Shown here: in pieces, positions 41,018-51,544 of the stretch
Layout of the letters: every line of letters begins with the position of its first letter
Numbering within the stretch: the stretch's first letter is position 1
Source of the DNA: Betaproteobacteria bacterium
Lineage (GTDB): Bacteria; Pseudomonadota; Gammaproteobacteria; Burkholderiales; Ga0077523
NCBI GenBank assembly: GCA_016125475.1
Contig: WGLR01000012.1
Coordinates: 62,001-126,000 of the forward strand
Direction: 5' to 3'
DNA length: 64,000 nt
The notes under the pieces: generated by a model
What the model was told of the DNA's origin: nothing
What the model saw: only the letters and a program-made list of their open reading frames with translations
The model's database searches: none
Translations under genes and position numbers: made by a program

Positions 41018-41102
41018 GCGTGGACGCGACCTCACGCGCGGGCCGGACAGCGTGCCGCCTCGCCTGTCGTGCCGGTACACGCCGTCCTGCGGAGGCCCGG
41101 GC

Positions 41103-42767
41103 ATGCTCCTCGCGCTGACCGTTCAGGACTTCGTGATCGTCGACCATCTGCGCATGGAGTTTCCGCGCGGCTTCACGGTCCTCACCGGCGAGACGGGAGC
41201 CGGCAAGTCGATCCTCGTCGATGCGATGCTGCTGGTGCTCGGCGGGCGTGGCGACGCGGGTGTCGTGCGGGCCGGGCGCGAGAGGGCAGAGATCGTGGTG
41301 GAGTTCGACATCCGCGACGTGCCCGCCGTGCGGCAGCTGATCGCGGACATGGAGATCGCCATCGAGGACGACCTGTGCATCCTGCGCCGGCTCATCGACT
41401 CGGGCGGGCGCTCGCGGGCCTTCGTGAACGGGCGTGCCGTGCCGGTCTCCCAGCTGCGCGAGATCGGTGAGCACCTCGTCGACGTCCACGGGCAGCACGA
41501 ACACCAGTCGCTCATGCGACCGAACGAGCAGCGGGGCCTGCTCGATGCGTACGCGGGTGCGGAAGGTCTCGCGGCCGACGTGGCGCGTGCCTACGCGGAA
41601 CGCCTGGCGGCGGAGCGCGCGTGGAACGAGGCAAGGTCCGGCGCCGATGCCGCCGCGGCGGACCGGGACCGCCTGGAATGGCAGGTCAACGAGCTGCGCG
41701 AGCTCGCCCTGGAGCCCGGGGAATGGGACGACATCCAGGCCGAGCACGAGCGCCTCGCGCACGCGGCCACGCTGATCTCGGGCACCGAAAGCGGTGCGGA
41801 GATTCTCGGGGACGGCGACGGTGCGGTGGCATCGGTCGTCGCGTCCGTGGCTTCGCAGCTCCGGTCTCTCGCGGACCACGACAAGGAACTGGCACCCGTC
41901 GTGGAACTGGTCGATTCGGCCGAGATACAGATCAAGGAGGCCACCTACGCGCTGCGCCACTATCGCCAGCGCATCGACCTGGATCCCGGCCGCCTGCAGG
42001 AACTCGAGACTCGCATCGAAGCGATCGTCACGCTCGCACGCAAGCACCGGGTCGCGCCGGAGGCCCTGTCGCAGCGTCGGGCGGAACTGGAGTCGCAGCT
42101 CGCGACGGTATCGGGTCGTCTCGATCTGGACGCTCTCGAGGCCTCGTTCGTTCGCGCGGATGCGGCGTATCGCGATGCGGCGCGGCGCCTGACGGCGGCG
42201 CGCAGGACGGGTGCGCGGGCCCTCGGAAAGGCGGTCACGGAAGCCATGCAGTCGCTCGCCATGGGCGGCGGGAAGTTCTCGGTCGACCTGCACGACCAGC
42301 AGGAGCCCGCGTCCTACGGACTCGAGCAGGTCGAGTTCCGGATGGCGGCGCACCCGGGCGTGCCGCCGGCGCCTGTCGCCAAGGTCGCCTCCGGCGGCGA
42401 ACTCGCGCGATTGTCCCTTGCCATCCAGACCGTCACGAGCCGGATCGCGCCGGTGCCGACGCTCGTGTTCGACGAGGTCGATTCGGGCATCGGCGGGGGC
42501 GTCGCGGAGATCGTGGGCCGGATGCTGCGCGACCTCGGGGCAGGACGGCAGGTCTTCTGCATCACGCACCTGCCGCAGGTGGCCGCCGCGGCCCCGCATC
42601 AGTGGCGTGTGAGCAAGCAGGTCCGGGGGCACGAGACACGCTCCGTGGTCGAGGAACTGCCTGCCGCGGCGCGCGTCGAGGAGATCGCCCGGATGCTGGG
42701 CGGCGTGGAAATCACCGAAACGACCCGCGGGCACGCCGCGGAGATGCTGTCCCGGTTCGCCGTCTAG
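41103..42767 (+). CDS. recN: DNA repair protein RecN
   Basis: A 554-residue SMC-like ATPase for double-strand break repair. It has Walker A GETGAGKSIL, the RecN opening MLLALTVQDFVIVDHL, a long coiled-coil middle rich in Arg/Glu/Ala, signature ASGGELARLSLA and Walker B TLVFDEVDSGIGG, and the ITHLPQVAA switch histidine. It follows nadK and is convergent with fur. The ATG after the nadK gap agrees with homologues. Confidence 0.95.
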   Translation: MLLALTVQDFVIVDHLRMEFPRGFTVLTGETGAGKSILVDAMLLVLGGRGDAGVVRAGRERAEIVVEFDIRDVPAVRQLIADMEIAIEDDLCILRRLIDSGGRSRAFVNGRAVPVSQLREIGEHLVDVHGQHEHQSLMRPNEQRGLLDAYAGAEGLAADVARAYAERLAAERAWNEARSGADAAAADRDRLEWQVNELRELALEPGEWDDIQAEHERLAHAATLISGTESGAEILGDGDGAVASVVASVASQLRSLADHDKELAPVVELVDSAEIQIKEATYALRHYRQRIDLDPGRLQELETRIEAIVTLARKHRVAPEALSQRRAELESQLATVSGRLDLDALEASFVRADAAYRDAARRLTAARRTGARALGKAVTEAMQSLAMGGGKFSVDLHDQQEPASYGLEQVEFRMAAHPGVPPAPVAKVASGGELARLSLAIQTVTSRIAPVPTLVFDEVDSGIGGGVAEIVGRMLRDLGAGRQVFCITHLPQVAAAAPHQWRVSKQVRGHETRSVVEELPAAARVEEIARMLGGVEITETTRGHAAEMLSRFAV

Positions 42768-42811
42768 GGTGACGCGATCCCCGCGCGGCCGGGGGCTGCA
42801 CGCGGCGCGGC

Positions 42812-43288
42812 TCAGCCCTCGCTGTTGCCCAGGTCCGGCGGGGAGCGGTGCGCGTGGCCCTTGCGATTCGGGCAGTTGGGGCGGTGACAGTAGGCGTAGA
42901 GCTGCAGCGAATGTTCGTGGATCGCGAACCCGCGATCGCGCGCGATCGCGTCCTGACGCTTCTCGATCTCGGCGTCGTAGAATTCCTCGACGTGTCCGCA
43001 CTGCAGGCACACCAGATGGTCGTGGTGACCGCCTTCGTTGAGCTCGAAGACGGCCTTGCCACTCTCGAAGTGATGACGCACGAGCAGTCCGGCCTGCTCG
43101 AACTGCGTGAGAACGCGATAGATCGTCGCGAGCCCGATGTCCATGCCCTCGGTCATGAGCAGCTTGTAGACATCTTCCGCGGTCAGGTGACGTTCCTCGC
43201 TCGTCTCGAACAGGTTCAGGATCTTCAGGCGAGGCAATGTGGCCTTGAGGCCCATCGTCTTGAGGTCGTTGGGGGTTCGACTGGTCAT
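42812..43288 (-). CDS. fur: Ferric uptake regulator Fur
   Basis: A 158-residue iron-dependent repressor. The ATG gives [20 protein letters not shown]; a winged helix follows ([28 protein letters not shown]). Metal sites are visible in [23 protein letters not shown] in parts, the structural C-x2-C (CLQC) and a second cysteine pair near the C-terminus (CHRPNC), followed by a short charged tail. A Fur-like box overlaps its own predicted promoter. Divergent from bamE, as in many betaproteobacteria. Confidence 0.95.
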   Translation of the reverse strand: MTSRTPNDLKTMGLKATLPRLKILNLFETSEERHLTAEDVYKLLMTEGMDIGLATIYRVLTQFEQAGLLVRHHFESGKAVFELNEGGHHDHLVCLQCGHVEEFYDAEIEKRQDAIARDRGFAIHEHSLQLYAYCHRPNCPNRKGHAHRSPPDLGNSEG

Positions 43289-43302
43289 GGCTGTCTCGGG
43301 AA

Positions 43303-43342
43303 GGCTATCGATTATCATAGAAGTTTTCCCAGGCCCTGAGAA
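43303..43342 (-). promoter_or_regulatory. fur promoter with overlapping Fur-like box
   Basis: On the minus strand TTCTCA (43337–43342) and TATGAT (43314–43319) are 17 nt apart. The plus-strand sequence GGCTATCGATTATCA (43303–43317) matches ten of fourteen fixed positions of the TGATAAT-N-ATTATCA Fur motif, with the right half perfect. It overlaps the -10 element, so autoregulation is plausible. The -35 element is two bases from the bamE start codon. Confidence 0.5.
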
Positions 43343-43344
43343 TA

Positions 43345-43758
43345 ATGCAGCCCCTCGTCAGGAGAGCCGGCCTTACCCTCTGGATCGCGCTCACGTTCGC
43401 ATTCCCGATCCTGCACGGATGTTCGCTCGAGCCCTACAGGCTCGACATCCAGCAGGGCAACGTCATCACCCAGGACATGCTCGACAAGCTCCGGCCCGGC
43501 ATGACGCGTTCACAGGTGAAGTTCGTGATGGGTACGCCGCTCGTGGCGGATGCCTTCCACCCCGAACGCTGGGACTATTTCTACGAATTCGACAAGTCGG
43601 GCAATCCGACCGAGCGGCGGCGCCTCACGCTCCTGTTCGACGACGACAGGCTCGCGCGGGTAGTGGGTGACGTGAAGGCGGCGCCGGAGCTTCTGCAGGG
43701 CTCCGCCGCAGACAGGGCGCCGGCAGTCGCACCCGAACCTTCCAGGGAGGAGAAGTAG
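43345..43758 (+). CDS. bamE: Outer-membrane assembly lipoprotein BamE
   Basis: A 137-residue lipoprotein of the SmpA/OmlA family, part of the BAM complex that inserts outer-membrane proteins. A signal peptide with lipobox LHGCS puts the lipidated cysteine at residue 26. The domain has [22 protein letters not shown] and the [21 protein letters not shown] core. A proline/alanine-rich tail follows. It is divergent from fur and 3 nt before dapB, whose ribosome binding site lies within its end (AGGGAGGAG). Confidence 0.93.
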   Translation: MQPLVRRAGLTLWIALTFAFPILHGCSLEPYRLDIQQGNVITQDMLDKLRPGMTRSQVKFVMGTPLVADAFHPERWDYFYEFDKSGNPTERRRLTLLFDDDRLARVVGDVKAAPELLQGSAADRAPAVAPEPSREEK

Positions 43759-43761
43759 CTC

Positions 43762-44565
43762 ATGTCGCAGAAGATCGTGATCGCCGGGAGCAGTGGGCGC
43801 ATGGGGCGTGCACTGATCGAGGCGCTTTCCGGCGCCGACGAGCAGGTGCTCCACGCGGCGCTCGAGCGCGAGGACAGTCCCGCGCTGGGGCAGGATGCAG
43901 GGGATTTCGCCGGCCTTCGCACCGGCGTCACCATCGTTGCCGGCCTCGACGACGCGCTGCGCGGCGCGGACGTCCTGATCGATTTCACGCGGCCTGTCGC
44001 GACCATGCACCATGCCGAGGCCTGTGCACGTCACGGAGTCGGTCTCGTGGTCGGAACGACCGGTTTCGACGACACCCAGAAGGCCCGACTCGCGGATCTC
44101 GCCGCACGCATTCCCATGGTCATGGCACCCAACATGAGCGTGGGGGTGAACGTGCTCCTGAAACTCATCGACGTCGCGGCCCGGACGCTCGGCGAAGGCT
44201 ACGACGTCGAGATCATCGAGGCCCATCACCGCCACAAGGTCGACGCCCCGAGCGGGACCGCGCTGCGCATGGGCGAAGTGGCGGCGTCGGCCCTCGGGCG
44301 CACGCTGACCGACGACGCCGTCTACGCGCGGGAAGGCGTGACCGGCGAGCGCAATCCGCGCTCCATAGGCTTTGCGACGGTTCGGGGCGGGGACATCGTC
44401 GGGGACCACACGGTCCTCTTCGCGGGAACCGGGGAGCGGGTCGAACTCACCCACAAGGCGTCGAGCCGGGCGACCTTCGCCCAGGGCGCGCTGCGTGCCG
44501 CGAGATTCCTCGCGCAACGCCAGTCGGGACTGCACGACATGCAGGACGTCCTGGGGCTCCGTTAG
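43762..44565 (+). CDS. dapB: 4-Hydroxy-tetrahydrodipicolinate reductase
   Basis: A 267-residue NAD(P)H-dependent reductase of the lysine/diaminopimelate pathway. It has the nucleotide loop [24 protein letters not shown], and the catalytic signature [20 protein letters not shown] with the paired histidines and lysine. Length is typical. It forms a two-gene unit with bamE and is followed by about 200 bases before carA. Confidence 0.95.
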   Translation: MSQKIVIAGSSGRMGRALIEALSGADEQVLHAALEREDSPALGQDAGDFAGLRTGVTIVAGLDDALRGADVLIDFTRPVATMHHAEACARHGVGLVVGTTGFDDTQKARLADLAARIPMVMAPNMSVGVNVLLKLIDVAARTLGEGYDVEIIEAHHRHKVDAPSGTALRMGEVAASALGRTLTDDAVYAREGVTGERNPRSIGFATVRGGDIVGDHTVLFAGTGERVELTHKASSRATFAQGALRAARFLAQRQSGLHDMQDVLGLR

Positions 44566-44642
44566 TCCGAAACCGCGCATTTCCGACCGTCCGGACACGG
44601 CCCGGGGACGCGGCGCCGAAGGTCGCGCCGACTGCCGGGCAA

Positions 44643-44672
44643 TTGCCGTGACACGGGTGTGACGGCTATACT
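44643..44672 (+). promoter_or_regulatory. Sigma-70 promoter upstream of carA
   Basis: TTGCCG (44643–44648) and TATACT (44667–44672) are separated by 18 nt, with four and five matches to consensus. Transcription would start near 44679, giving a leader of about 86 nt that contains a strong hairpin. Confidence 0.6.
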
Positions 44673-44686
44673 CCAACCCGTCTGCG

Positions 44687-44717
44687 AGCGGGAGAGGCGT
44701 ACGCACGCCCTCCCGCT
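44687..44717 (+). promoter_or_regulatory. Hairpin in the carA leader
   Basis: AGCGGGAG (44687–44694) pairs with CTCCCGCT (44710–44717) and GGCGT with ACGCC inside it, closing an ACGC loop: 13 pairs with a single bulged A. It lies in the predicted carA 5-prime untranslated region. No T-tract follows, so it is not a standard terminator; a role in translation or mRNA stability is possible. Confidence 0.45.
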
Positions 44718-44764
44718 TGGTACATCTTCAGTGCGCATTTCGCGCCGTCCCCGGGGAATCGAAC

Positions 44765-45904
44765 GTGTCTGACCGCCAGCCTGCCCTTCTCGCGCTCGCC
44801 GACGGGACGATCTTTCGCGGAGAGTCCATAGGAGCATCGGGCGCATCCGTGGGCGAGGTCGTGTTCAACACGTCCATGACCGGTTATCAGGAAATCCTGA
44901 CGGACCCGTCCTACTCCCGTCAGATCGTCACGCTGACCTATCCGCACATCGGCAACACCGGTGTGAACGAAGAGGATGTCGAAGCGGGGCGCGTCCACGC
45001 GGCCGGTCTCGTGATCCGGGACCTGCCCCTGCTCGCGTCGAACTGGCGCATGCAGCGCACGCTGTCCGACTACCTTGCCGACGAAGGCGTCGTCGCGATC
45101 GCGGGAATGGACACGCGCAAGCTCACGAGGATCCTGCGCGACAAGGGCGCGCAGAACGGCTGCATCATTGCCGGCAGCCTCGATGTCGAGCGGGCGCTCG
45201 ACGAGGCCCGGGCGTTTCCCGGCCTGTCCGGCATGGACCTCGCGCAGGTCGTGAGTTGCGAGAAGCCTTACGAGTGGCGCACCACGTCGTGGGCGCTCGA
45301 GAGCGGTTACGGCGAACAGGCGAATGCCCGCTTTCATGTCGTGGCCTTCGACTACGGCGTGAAGCGGAACATCCTGCGAATGCTCGCCGACCGCGGGTGC
45401 CGCATCACGGTTCTGCCCGCGCGGGCGACGGCACGCGATGCCCTGGATCTTGCGCCGGACGGCATATTCCTTTCCAACGGGCCGGGCGATCCGGAGCCGT
45501 GCGACTACGCGATAGACGCAATCCGGGAACTCCTCGCGACCGGGCTCCCCACGTTCGGGATCTGTCTGGGGCACCAGTTGATGGGGCTCGCATGCGGGGC
45601 GCGAACGCGCAAGATGAAGTTCGGCCATCACGGCGCGAATCATCCCGTGAAGGACCTCGACAGCGGGCGCGTCGTCATCACGAGTCAGAATCACGGGTTC
45701 GCGGTGGATCCGGATTCGCTGCCGGCGACCGCGCGCATCACGCACGTCTCGCTGTTCGACGGATCCCTGCAGGGGTTCGCGCTCACCGACAGGCCGGCGT
45801 TCTGTTTCCAGGGTCATCCGGAGGCGAGTCCCGGACCCCACGACATCGGTTATCTTTTCGATCGGTTCGTCAAGATGCTCGAGACTGGGCGTCAAGCCCG
45901 ATAG
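44765..45904 (+). CDS. carA: Carbamoyl-phosphate synthase small subunit
   Basis: A 379-residue glutaminase subunit supplying ammonia to CarB for carbamoyl phosphate, used in arginine and pyrimidine synthesis. The GTG start ([17 protein letters not shown]) fits homologues. The N-terminal half has [20 protein letters not shown]; the class I amidotransferase domain has nucleophile cysteine in [11 protein letters not shown] and histidine/glutamate in [12 protein letters not shown]. It is 83 nt before carB. Confidence 0.95.
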   Translation: MSDRQPALLALADGTIFRGESIGASGASVGEVVFNTSMTGYQEILTDPSYSRQIVTLTYPHIGNTGVNEEDVEAGRVHAAGLVIRDLPLLASNWRMQRTLSDYLADEGVVAIAGMDTRKLTRILRDKGAQNGCIIAGSLDVERALDEARAFPGLSGMDLAQVVSCEKPYEWRTTSWALESGYGEQANARFHVVAFDYGVKRNILRMLADRGCRITVLPARATARDALDLAPDGIFLSNGPGDPEPCDYAIDAIRELLATGLPTFGICLGHQLMGLACGARTRKMKFGHHGANHPVKDLDSGRVVITSQNHGFAVDPDSLPATARITHVSLFDGSLQGFALTDRPAFCFQGHPEASPGPHDIGYLFDRFVKMLETGRQAR

Positions 45905-45987
45905 AGCCATCGCGATGGCCAGCGCCGTCCGGCCCCGCGCCTCGCGGGCCCGGAGGCGAAAATCTTCGTGCCAGCTAGAGTGCCCCT

Positions 45988-48900
45988 ATGCCGAAACGCA
46001 ATGACATCAAGAGCATCCTGATCATCGGGGCCGGGCCGATCGTGATCGGTCAGGCCTGCGAGTTCGACTACTCGGGCGCCCAGGCCTGCAAGGCCCTGAA
46101 GGAGGAAGGCTACCGCGTCATCCTCGTCAATTCGAATCCTGCGACGATCATGACCGACCCGGAGACGGCCGACGTCACGTTCATCGAGCCGATCACCTGG
46201 CAGATGGTGGAGAAGGTGATCGCGGCCGAACGCCCCGATGCGCTCCTGCCCACGATGGGCGGCCAGACCGCTCTCAACTGCGCACTCGATCTCGCGAAGC
46301 ACGGCGTCCTCGAGAAGTACGGCGTCGAGATGATCGGGGCCTCGCGGGACGCGATCGACAAGGCCGAGGACCGGGAGAAGTTCAAGGCCGCGATGACGCG
46401 CATCGGGCTGCAGTCGGCCCGCTCGGCGATCGCACACAGCCTCGAGGAGGCCCTGCAGGTCCAGGCGATGGTCGGCTACCCCGCCATCATCCGGCCGTCG
46501 TTCACGCTGGGCGGGACGGGGGGCGGAATCGCGTACAACCGCGAGGAATTCGTGACCATCTGCGAGCGCGGGCTCGAGGCCTCGCCGACGAGCGAGCTGC
46601 TCATCGAGGAATCCGTGATCGGGTGGAAGGAATTCGAGATGGAGGTCGTGCGCGATCGCAACGACAACTGCATCATCGTCTGCTCGATCGAGAACCTGGA
46701 TCCCATGGGAATCCACACCGGCGACTCGATCACCGTCGCGCCGGCCCAGTCGCTCACGGACAAGGAATATCAGATCATGCGCGACGCGTCGATCGCCGTC
46801 CTGCGCGAGATCGGCGTCGACACGGGCGGGTCGAACGTGCAGTTCGCGATCAGTCCGTTCGACGGACGGATGATCGTGATCGAGATGAATCCCCGCGTGT
46901 CGCGGTCGTCGGCGCTCGCGTCGAAGGCGACCGGGTTCCCGATCGCGAAGGTCGCGGCGAAGCTCGCGGTCGGTTACACGCTCGACGAACTCAGGAACGA
47001 CATCACGGGTGGTGCGACGCCGGCCTCGTTCGAACCCACGATCGACTACGTGGTGACGAAGGTGCCGCGGTTCGCGTTCGAGAAGTTCCCCCAGGCCGAC
47101 AGCCGGCTGACGACGCAGATGAAGTCGGTCGGGGAGGTCATGGCGATCGGTCGCACGTTCCAGGAATCCTTCCAGAAGGCTCTCCGCGGGCTCGAGGTGG
47201 GCGTCGACGGTCTGAACCAGAAGACGACCGACCGGGAAGTCATCGAGAAGGAACTCGGCGAGGCGCGGCCCGAGCGCATCTGGTACATCGGCGATGCGTT
47301 CGAGAACGGCTTCACGCTCGAGGAGGTGCATCAGCTCACGCACATCGATCCGTGGTTCCTGTCCCAGATCAAGGACATCGTCGACATCGAGATGGATCTG
47401 GACGACCGGACCCTTGCCGAGATCGGCGCGGACTTCCTGCGCACGCTGAAGCGCAAGGGATTCTCCGACAGGCGCCTGGCTAAACTCCTCAGGACGACCG
47501 AGGCCGAGGTGCGCGACGCGCGGCACGGTTTCGGCATCAGGCCGGTCTACAAGCGGGTCGACACCTGCGCCGCCGAATTCGACACGCGCACCGCCTACAT
47601 GTACTCCACGTACGAGGAAGAGTGCGAATCACGGCCCACGGATAGACGCAAGATCATGGTGCTCGGCGGCGGCCCGAACCGCATCGGGCAGGGGATCGAG
47701 TTCGACTACTGCTGTGTGCACGCTGCGCTGAGCCTGCGCGAGGACGGGTTCGAGACCATCATGGTCAACTGCAATCCGGAAACGGTGTCGACGGACTACG
47801 ATACTTCGGACCGTCTCTACTTCGAGCCCCTCACGCTGGAGGACGTCCTCGAGATCGTGCACGTGGAGAAACCGGTCGGCGTGATCGTCCAGTACGGAGG
47901 GCAGACGCCGCTCAAGCTCGCCCGGGATCTGGAGCGCAACGGTGTCCCGATCATCGGCACGTCGCCGGACATGATCGACTGTGCGGAGGATCGGGAGCGG
48001 TTCCAGAAGCTGCTCATCGATCTCGGTCTCAAGCAGCCACCCAACCGCACGGCCCGCACGCCGGAACAGGCGCTCACGCTCGCCCAGGAGATCGGCTATC
48101 CGCTCGTCGTGCGTCCGTCGTACGTGCTCGGGGGGCGCGCCATGGGGATCGTGCACCAGCAGTCGGATCTCGAGCGCTACATGCGCGAAGCCGTACAGGT
48201 CAGCAACGACAGCCCCGTGCTGCTCGATCGGTTCCTGAACGATGCGATAGAGGTCGACGTCGATGCGATCTGCGACGGCGAGGAGGTCCTGATCGGCGGC
48301 ATCATGGAGCACATCGAACAGGCCGGCGTGCACTCCGGAGATTCGGCGTGCTCGCTGCCGCCGTTCAGTCTCGGCGCCGAGATGCAGGACGAACTGCGCA
48401 AGCAGACGCGCGCCATGGCCAAGGCGCTGAACGTGGTGGGTCTCATGAACGTCCAGTTCGCGATCCAGAACGACACCGTCTACGTTCTCGAGGTGAACCC
48501 GCGCGCATCGCGGACGGTTCCCTACGTCTCGAAGGCGACCGGCCTGCCGCTGGCGAAGATCGCTGCGCGCTGCATGGCCGGACGCACTCTGGCCGTGCAG
48601 GGTGTCACGAAGGAGGTCGTCCCGCCGTATTTTTCCGTCAAGGAAGCCGTCTTCCCGTTCATCAAGTTTCCCGGCGTCGACACGATCCTCGGCCCCGAGA
48701 TGAAGTCGACGGGGGAGGTGATGGGCGTGGGCGAGACCTTCGGCGAAGCGTTCGTGAAGTCGCAGCTCGCCGCCGGCGTCCGTGTGCCCACGACGGGACG
48801 CGTGTTCATCAGCGTGCGCAATTCGGACAAGCCGCGCGTGCTGGAAATCGCCCGCTCGCTGGCTGCCCTGGGTTTCGGCATCTGCGCGACGCGCGGCACC

Positions 48901-49194
48901 GCCGCATTCCTGAACGAGCAGGGCATCGAGACGACGTCGGTCAACAAGGTGATGGAGGGGCGTCCGCACGTCGTCGACATGATCAAGAACGGCGAGATCA
49001 CGATGATCATCAACACCGTGGAGGACCGCCGCAACGCGATCCAGGATTCGTACTCGATCCGGCGGTCGGCGCTCCAGGAGCGTGTCACGTTCTACACGAC
49101 CATCGCGGGCGCCCGCGCCGCCTGCGCAGGGATGAAGAGCATGCGTGAGCTTTCCGCATACTCCGTCCAGGCCCTGCACGCCAGACTCAACTGA
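45988..49194 (+). CDS. carB: Carbamoyl-phosphate synthase large subunit
   Basis: A 1068-residue enzyme of normal length. Two homologous ATP-grasp halves (about 1–400 and 555–935) make carboxyphosphate and carbamoyl phosphate; each has [11 protein letters not shown] or [15 protein letters not shown] openings. A helical oligomerisation region lies between and a C-terminal MGS-like allosteric domain (about 936–1068; [14 protein letters not shown]) binds effectors. It precedes greA by 43 nt. Confidence 0.97.
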   Translation: MPKRNDIKSILIIGAGPIVIGQACEFDYSGAQACKALKEEGYRVILVNSNPATIMTDPETADVTFIEPITWQMVEKVIAAERPDALLPTMGGQTALNCALDLAKHGVLEKYGVEMIGASRDAIDKAEDREKFKAAMTRIGLQSARSAIAHSLEEALQVQAMVGYPAIIRPSFTLGGTGGGIAYNREEFVTICERGLEASPTSELLIEESVIGWKEFEMEVVRDRNDNCIIVCSIENLDPMGIHTGDSITVAPAQSLTDKEYQIMRDASIAVLREIGVDTGGSNVQFAISPFDGRMIVIEMNPRVSRSSALASKATGFPIAKVAAKLAVGYTLDELRNDITGGATPASFEPTIDYVVTKVPRFAFEKFPQADSRLTTQMKSVGEVMAIGRTFQESFQKALRGLEVGVDGLNQKTTDREVIEKELGEARPERIWYIGDAFENGFTLEEVHQLTHIDPWFLSQIKDIVDIEMDLDDRTLAEIGADFLRTLKRKGFSDRRLAKLLRTTEAEVRDARHGFGIRPVYKRVDTCAAEFDTRTAYMYSTYEEECESRPTDRRKIMVLGGGPNRIGQGIEFDYCCVHAALSLREDGFETIMVNCNPETVSTDYDTSDRLYFEPLTLEDVLEIVHVEKPVGVIVQYGGQTPLKLARDLERNGVPIIGTSPDMIDCAEDRERFQKLLIDLGLKQPPNRTARTPEQALTLAQEIGYPLVVRPSYVLGGRAMGIVHQQSDLERYMREAVQVSNDSPVLLDRFLNDAIEVDVDAICDGEEVLIGGIMEHIEQAGVHSGDSACSLPPFSLGAEMQDELRKQTRAMAKALNVVGLMNVQFAIQNDTVYVLEVNPRASRTVPYVSKATGLPLAKIAARCMAGRTLAVQGVTKEVVPPYFSVKEAVFPFIKFPGVDTILGPEMKSTGEVMGVGETFGEAFVKSQLAAGVRVPTTGRVFISVRNSDKPRVLEIARSLAALGFGICATRGTAAFLNEQGIETTSVNKVMEGRPHVVDMIKNGEITMIINTVEDRRNAIQDSYSIRRSALQERVTFYTTIAGARAACAGMKSMRELSAYSVQALHARLN

Positions 49195-49237
49195 TCCGGC
49201 GCCCGCCATCGGGCGCTCATCCGAAGGAGATTCAATC

Positions 49238-49714
49238 GTGGCCAAAGTCCCGCTCACTGTCACTGGTGCCGAGAAGCTGCGACAGGAACTGCACACGCTG
49301 AAGACGGTGGAACGCCAGCAGGTCATCGCGGCCATCGCCGAGGCGCGGGCACAGGGAGACCTGTCGGAGAACGCCGAGTACGACGCCGCGAAGGAGCGGC
49401 AGAGCTTCATAGAAGGGCGCATCGTGGAACTCGAGAGCAAGCTCGCGAATGCCCAGATCATCGACCCCCGCCTGCTGGATGCGGAAGGGCGCTGCGTGTT
49501 CGGCGCGACGGTCGAACTCCAGGATACCTCGGCTGACGACGCCGTGACCTACCAGATCGTCGGGGACGACGAGGCGGACATCAAGCAGGGCAAGATCTCG
49601 ATCAGTTCACCGATCGCGCGCGCGCTGATCGGCAAGTACGCCGGTGACATCGCGGAGGTCCAGGCGCCCGGTGGTCTCAAGGAGTACGAGATCCTCGACG
49701 TGCGGTATGTGTGA
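49238..49714 (+). CDS. greA: Transcription elongation factor GreA
   Basis: A 158-residue factor that rescues backtracked RNA polymerase. The GTG start with GAAGGAGA upstream gives [18 protein letters not shown]. The N-terminal coiled coil carries the conserved acidic tip in [18 protein letters not shown], and the C-terminal FKBP-like domain ends [11 protein letters not shown]. It is the usual third gene after carAB in betaproteobacteria. Confidence 0.96.
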   Translation: MAKVPLTVTGAEKLRQELHTLKTVERQQVIAAIAEARAQGDLSENAEYDAAKERQSFIEGRIVELESKLANAQIIDPRLLDAEGRCVFGATVELQDTSADDAVTYQIVGDDEADIKQGKISISSPIARALIGKYAGDIAEVQAPGGLKEYEILDVRYV

Positions 49715-49747
49715 GTCCGCGCGTCCTGGCCGGGGACGGGCGCGATC

Positions 49748-50209
49748 GTGACCGGGCGCGTGGCTGCCGTCCTCGACGCCCTGTTCGTGTCGCTCTGGTC
49801 GGGCGGGCTCTGGATCGTGGGGTTTCTGGTCGCGCCGCTGCTGTTTCGGTCGGCTCCGGACCGCCAGGTGGCGGGCGACCTCGCGGGCACGATGTTCACG
49901 GCCATGTCGTACGTCGGTCTGGCGAGCGCCACCTACCTGCTCTGCTACCGTCTCGCCCGTTTCGGTCTCGGAGCGATGCGCCGGCCGGTCTTCTGGGTCA
50001 TCGTGGTCATGGCGATGCTCACGGCGGGCGGGCAGTTCGGCATCCAGCCGATCCTGAGCGGCCTCAAGGCGCAGGCATTTCCGCGCGAGGTCATGGAAAG
50101 CGTGTTTCGCGACCGGTTCGCGACATGGCACGGCGTCGCGAGCATCCTGTACGTCGTGGAGAGTGTTCTGGCCGCCGTCCTCGTCGTGGTCGCGGGGCGC
50201 CAGCGATAG
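49748..50209 (+). CDS. DUF4149 membrane protein
   Basis: A 153-residue inner-membrane protein with four hydrophobic segments. It opens with a GTG and VLDALFVSLWSGGLWIVGF, then has the family's APLLFRSAPDRQVAGDLAGTMF region. DUF4149 proteins commonly sit between greA and yhbY in betaproteobacteria; function is unknown. Start spacing from greA is 33 nt, so co-transcription is likely. Convergent with yhbY. Confidence 0.85.
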   Translation: MTGRVAAVLDALFVSLWSGGLWIVGFLVAPLLFRSAPDRQVAGDLAGTMFTAMSYVGLASATYLLCYRLARFGLGAMRRPVFWVIVVMAMLTAGGQFGIQPILSGLKAQAFPREVMESVFRDRFATWHGVASILYVVESVLAAVLVVVAGRQR

Positions 50210-50229
50210 CACGGCAGGGGAAGATCCTT

Positions 50230-50580
50230 TCAGGCTTTGCTCTGGAACGAACGCTTGGTCGCGCGTGGTGCACGCGGGCGTTTCGGCCGTGCCGGACGCG
50301 ATGCGTCTTCCGGGGGCTTTTCCCGGAACAGCACGAGCACCCGTCCGATGGTCTGGACGGCTTCCGCGCCGAGGGCACTGCAGATTTCCTCGAGCAGTGC
50401 GCGGCGTACCTCGCGGTCCTCGCCGGCCACGTGGATCTTGATGAGCTCGTGGGCACGCAGGGAAGTGTCGATCTCCTTCAGGACCGCGGCCGAGAGGCCG
50501 TTACTGCCGATCAACACGACCGGGTGAAGGGCGTGGGCACGCGCCCTGAGGTTCTTGCGTTGCTGAGTCGAAAGAGGCAT
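50230..50580 (-). CDS. yhbY: YhbY-family CRM-domain RNA-binding protein
   Basis: A 116-residue protein with one CRM domain: LSTQQRKNLRARAHALHPVV, then the conserved loop IGSNGLSAAVLKEIDTSLRAHELIKIHV in parts. YhbY associates with pre-50S ribosomal particles in E. coli. A basic tail rich in Arg, Lys and Pro follows residue 95. It is divergent from rlmE, its standard neighbour; about 220 bases between them show no other gene. Confidence 0.92.
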   Translation of the reverse strand: MPLSTQQRKNLRARAHALHPVVLIGSNGLSAAVLKEIDTSLRAHELIKIHVAGEDREVRRALLEEICSALGAEAVQTIGRVLVLFREKPPEDASRPARPKRPRAPRATKRSFQSKA

Positions 50581-50803
50581 GTTGTCGGATCCCGTGGGGG
50601 CTGGATTCTAGCCGGCATCGTGCATCGTGCGCGAGCCCGGACCGTCGGTCGGGCGAATCGCTCGCCGTACCGTATCGTCGTCCCGGTCGACGGACGGTCC
50701 CCGAGCGCCGATCTGACACGGGATGCGGCGCTCCGGGCCTGGCGGGCGCATCCGGCAGGGCCCCGTTTGCACGCGTTCCGTGAAGTCACCGTCATCTGAC
50801 TGA

Positions 50804-51544
50804 ATGAGTCGGTCCAAGACCAGCAAGGCCTGGCTGCGCAGGCACGTTACCGATCCCTGGGTGCAGAAATCCCAGGTCGACGGCTATCGCTCGCGTGCGG
50901 CCTACAAGCTCAAGCAGATCGAAGCGCGCGACCACCTGTTCCGGTCCGGCATGGTGGTGGTCGATCTCGGCGCTGCGCCGGGCGGGTGGTCACAGGTCTC
51001 GGCGCATGCCGTGGGGCCGAAAGGGCGCGTGATCGCGCTGGATCTCCTGGACATGGCGCCCGTCCCGGGTGTCGAGTTCATCCGGGGGGATTTCGGCGAG
51101 GAGACGGTCCTCGCCGATCTGGTGGAGCGTCTCCAGTCCCGCCGGGTCGACCTTGTTCTTTCCGACATGGCCCCCAACTTCTCCGGAATCGCGGGTGTGG
51201 ATCAGGCCCGGGTGAGCGGTCTCGCCGAGCTGGCGCTGGACTTCGCCGAACGGTTCCTTGCCGACAACGGGGCATTCGTCGTCAAGGTGTTCCACGGCGT
51301 CGGTTTCGACGACCTGCTGCGCAGGCTGCGTCGAACCTTCGTGAAGGTCGCAATCCGCAAACCGGACGCGTCCCGGAAGGAAAGCAGCGAGACCTACATC
51401 GTCGCAAAAGGCCTGCGGCAGCGCAGACTTGCGGCCGCGGAAGGGAACGAATTGGGATTAGAATCGGACCAAGCACCGGATGAACCCACCGCTCCGGCGG
51501 ATTCTCCACTGCACGTCGCTGTGAAGGAGCAAGAGGAACCTTGA
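50804..51544 (+). CDS. rlmE: 23S rRNA (uridine-2'-O-)-methyltransferase RlmE
   Basis: A 246-residue FtsJ/RrmJ methyltransferase that methylates U2552 of 23S rRNA. It has [12 protein letters not shown] with the catalytic lysine, [14 protein letters not shown] as SAM motif [11 protein letters not shown] with the catalytic aspartate, and FVVKVFHG with the second lysine. About 35 extra residues at the C-terminus are Pro/Ala/Glu-rich. It overlaps the TTG of ftsH by 4 nt. Confidence 0.95.
   Translation: MSRSKTSKAWLRRHVTDPWVQKSQVDGYRSRAAYKLKQIEARDHLFRSGMVVVDLGAAPGGWSQVSAHAVGPKGRVIALDLLDMAPVPGVEFIRGDFGEETVLADLVERLQSRRVDLVLSDMAPNFSGIAGVDQARVSGLAELALDFAERFLADNGAFVVKVFHGVGFDDLLRRLRRTFVKVAIRKPDASRKESSETYIVAKGLRQRRLAAAEGNELGLESDQAPDEPTAPADSPLHVAVKEQEEP

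Noticed and set aside
42779..42794. Terminator between convergent recN and fur
   Set aside because: CCCCG/CGGGG gives only a 5-bp stem without a T-tract; too weak to call.
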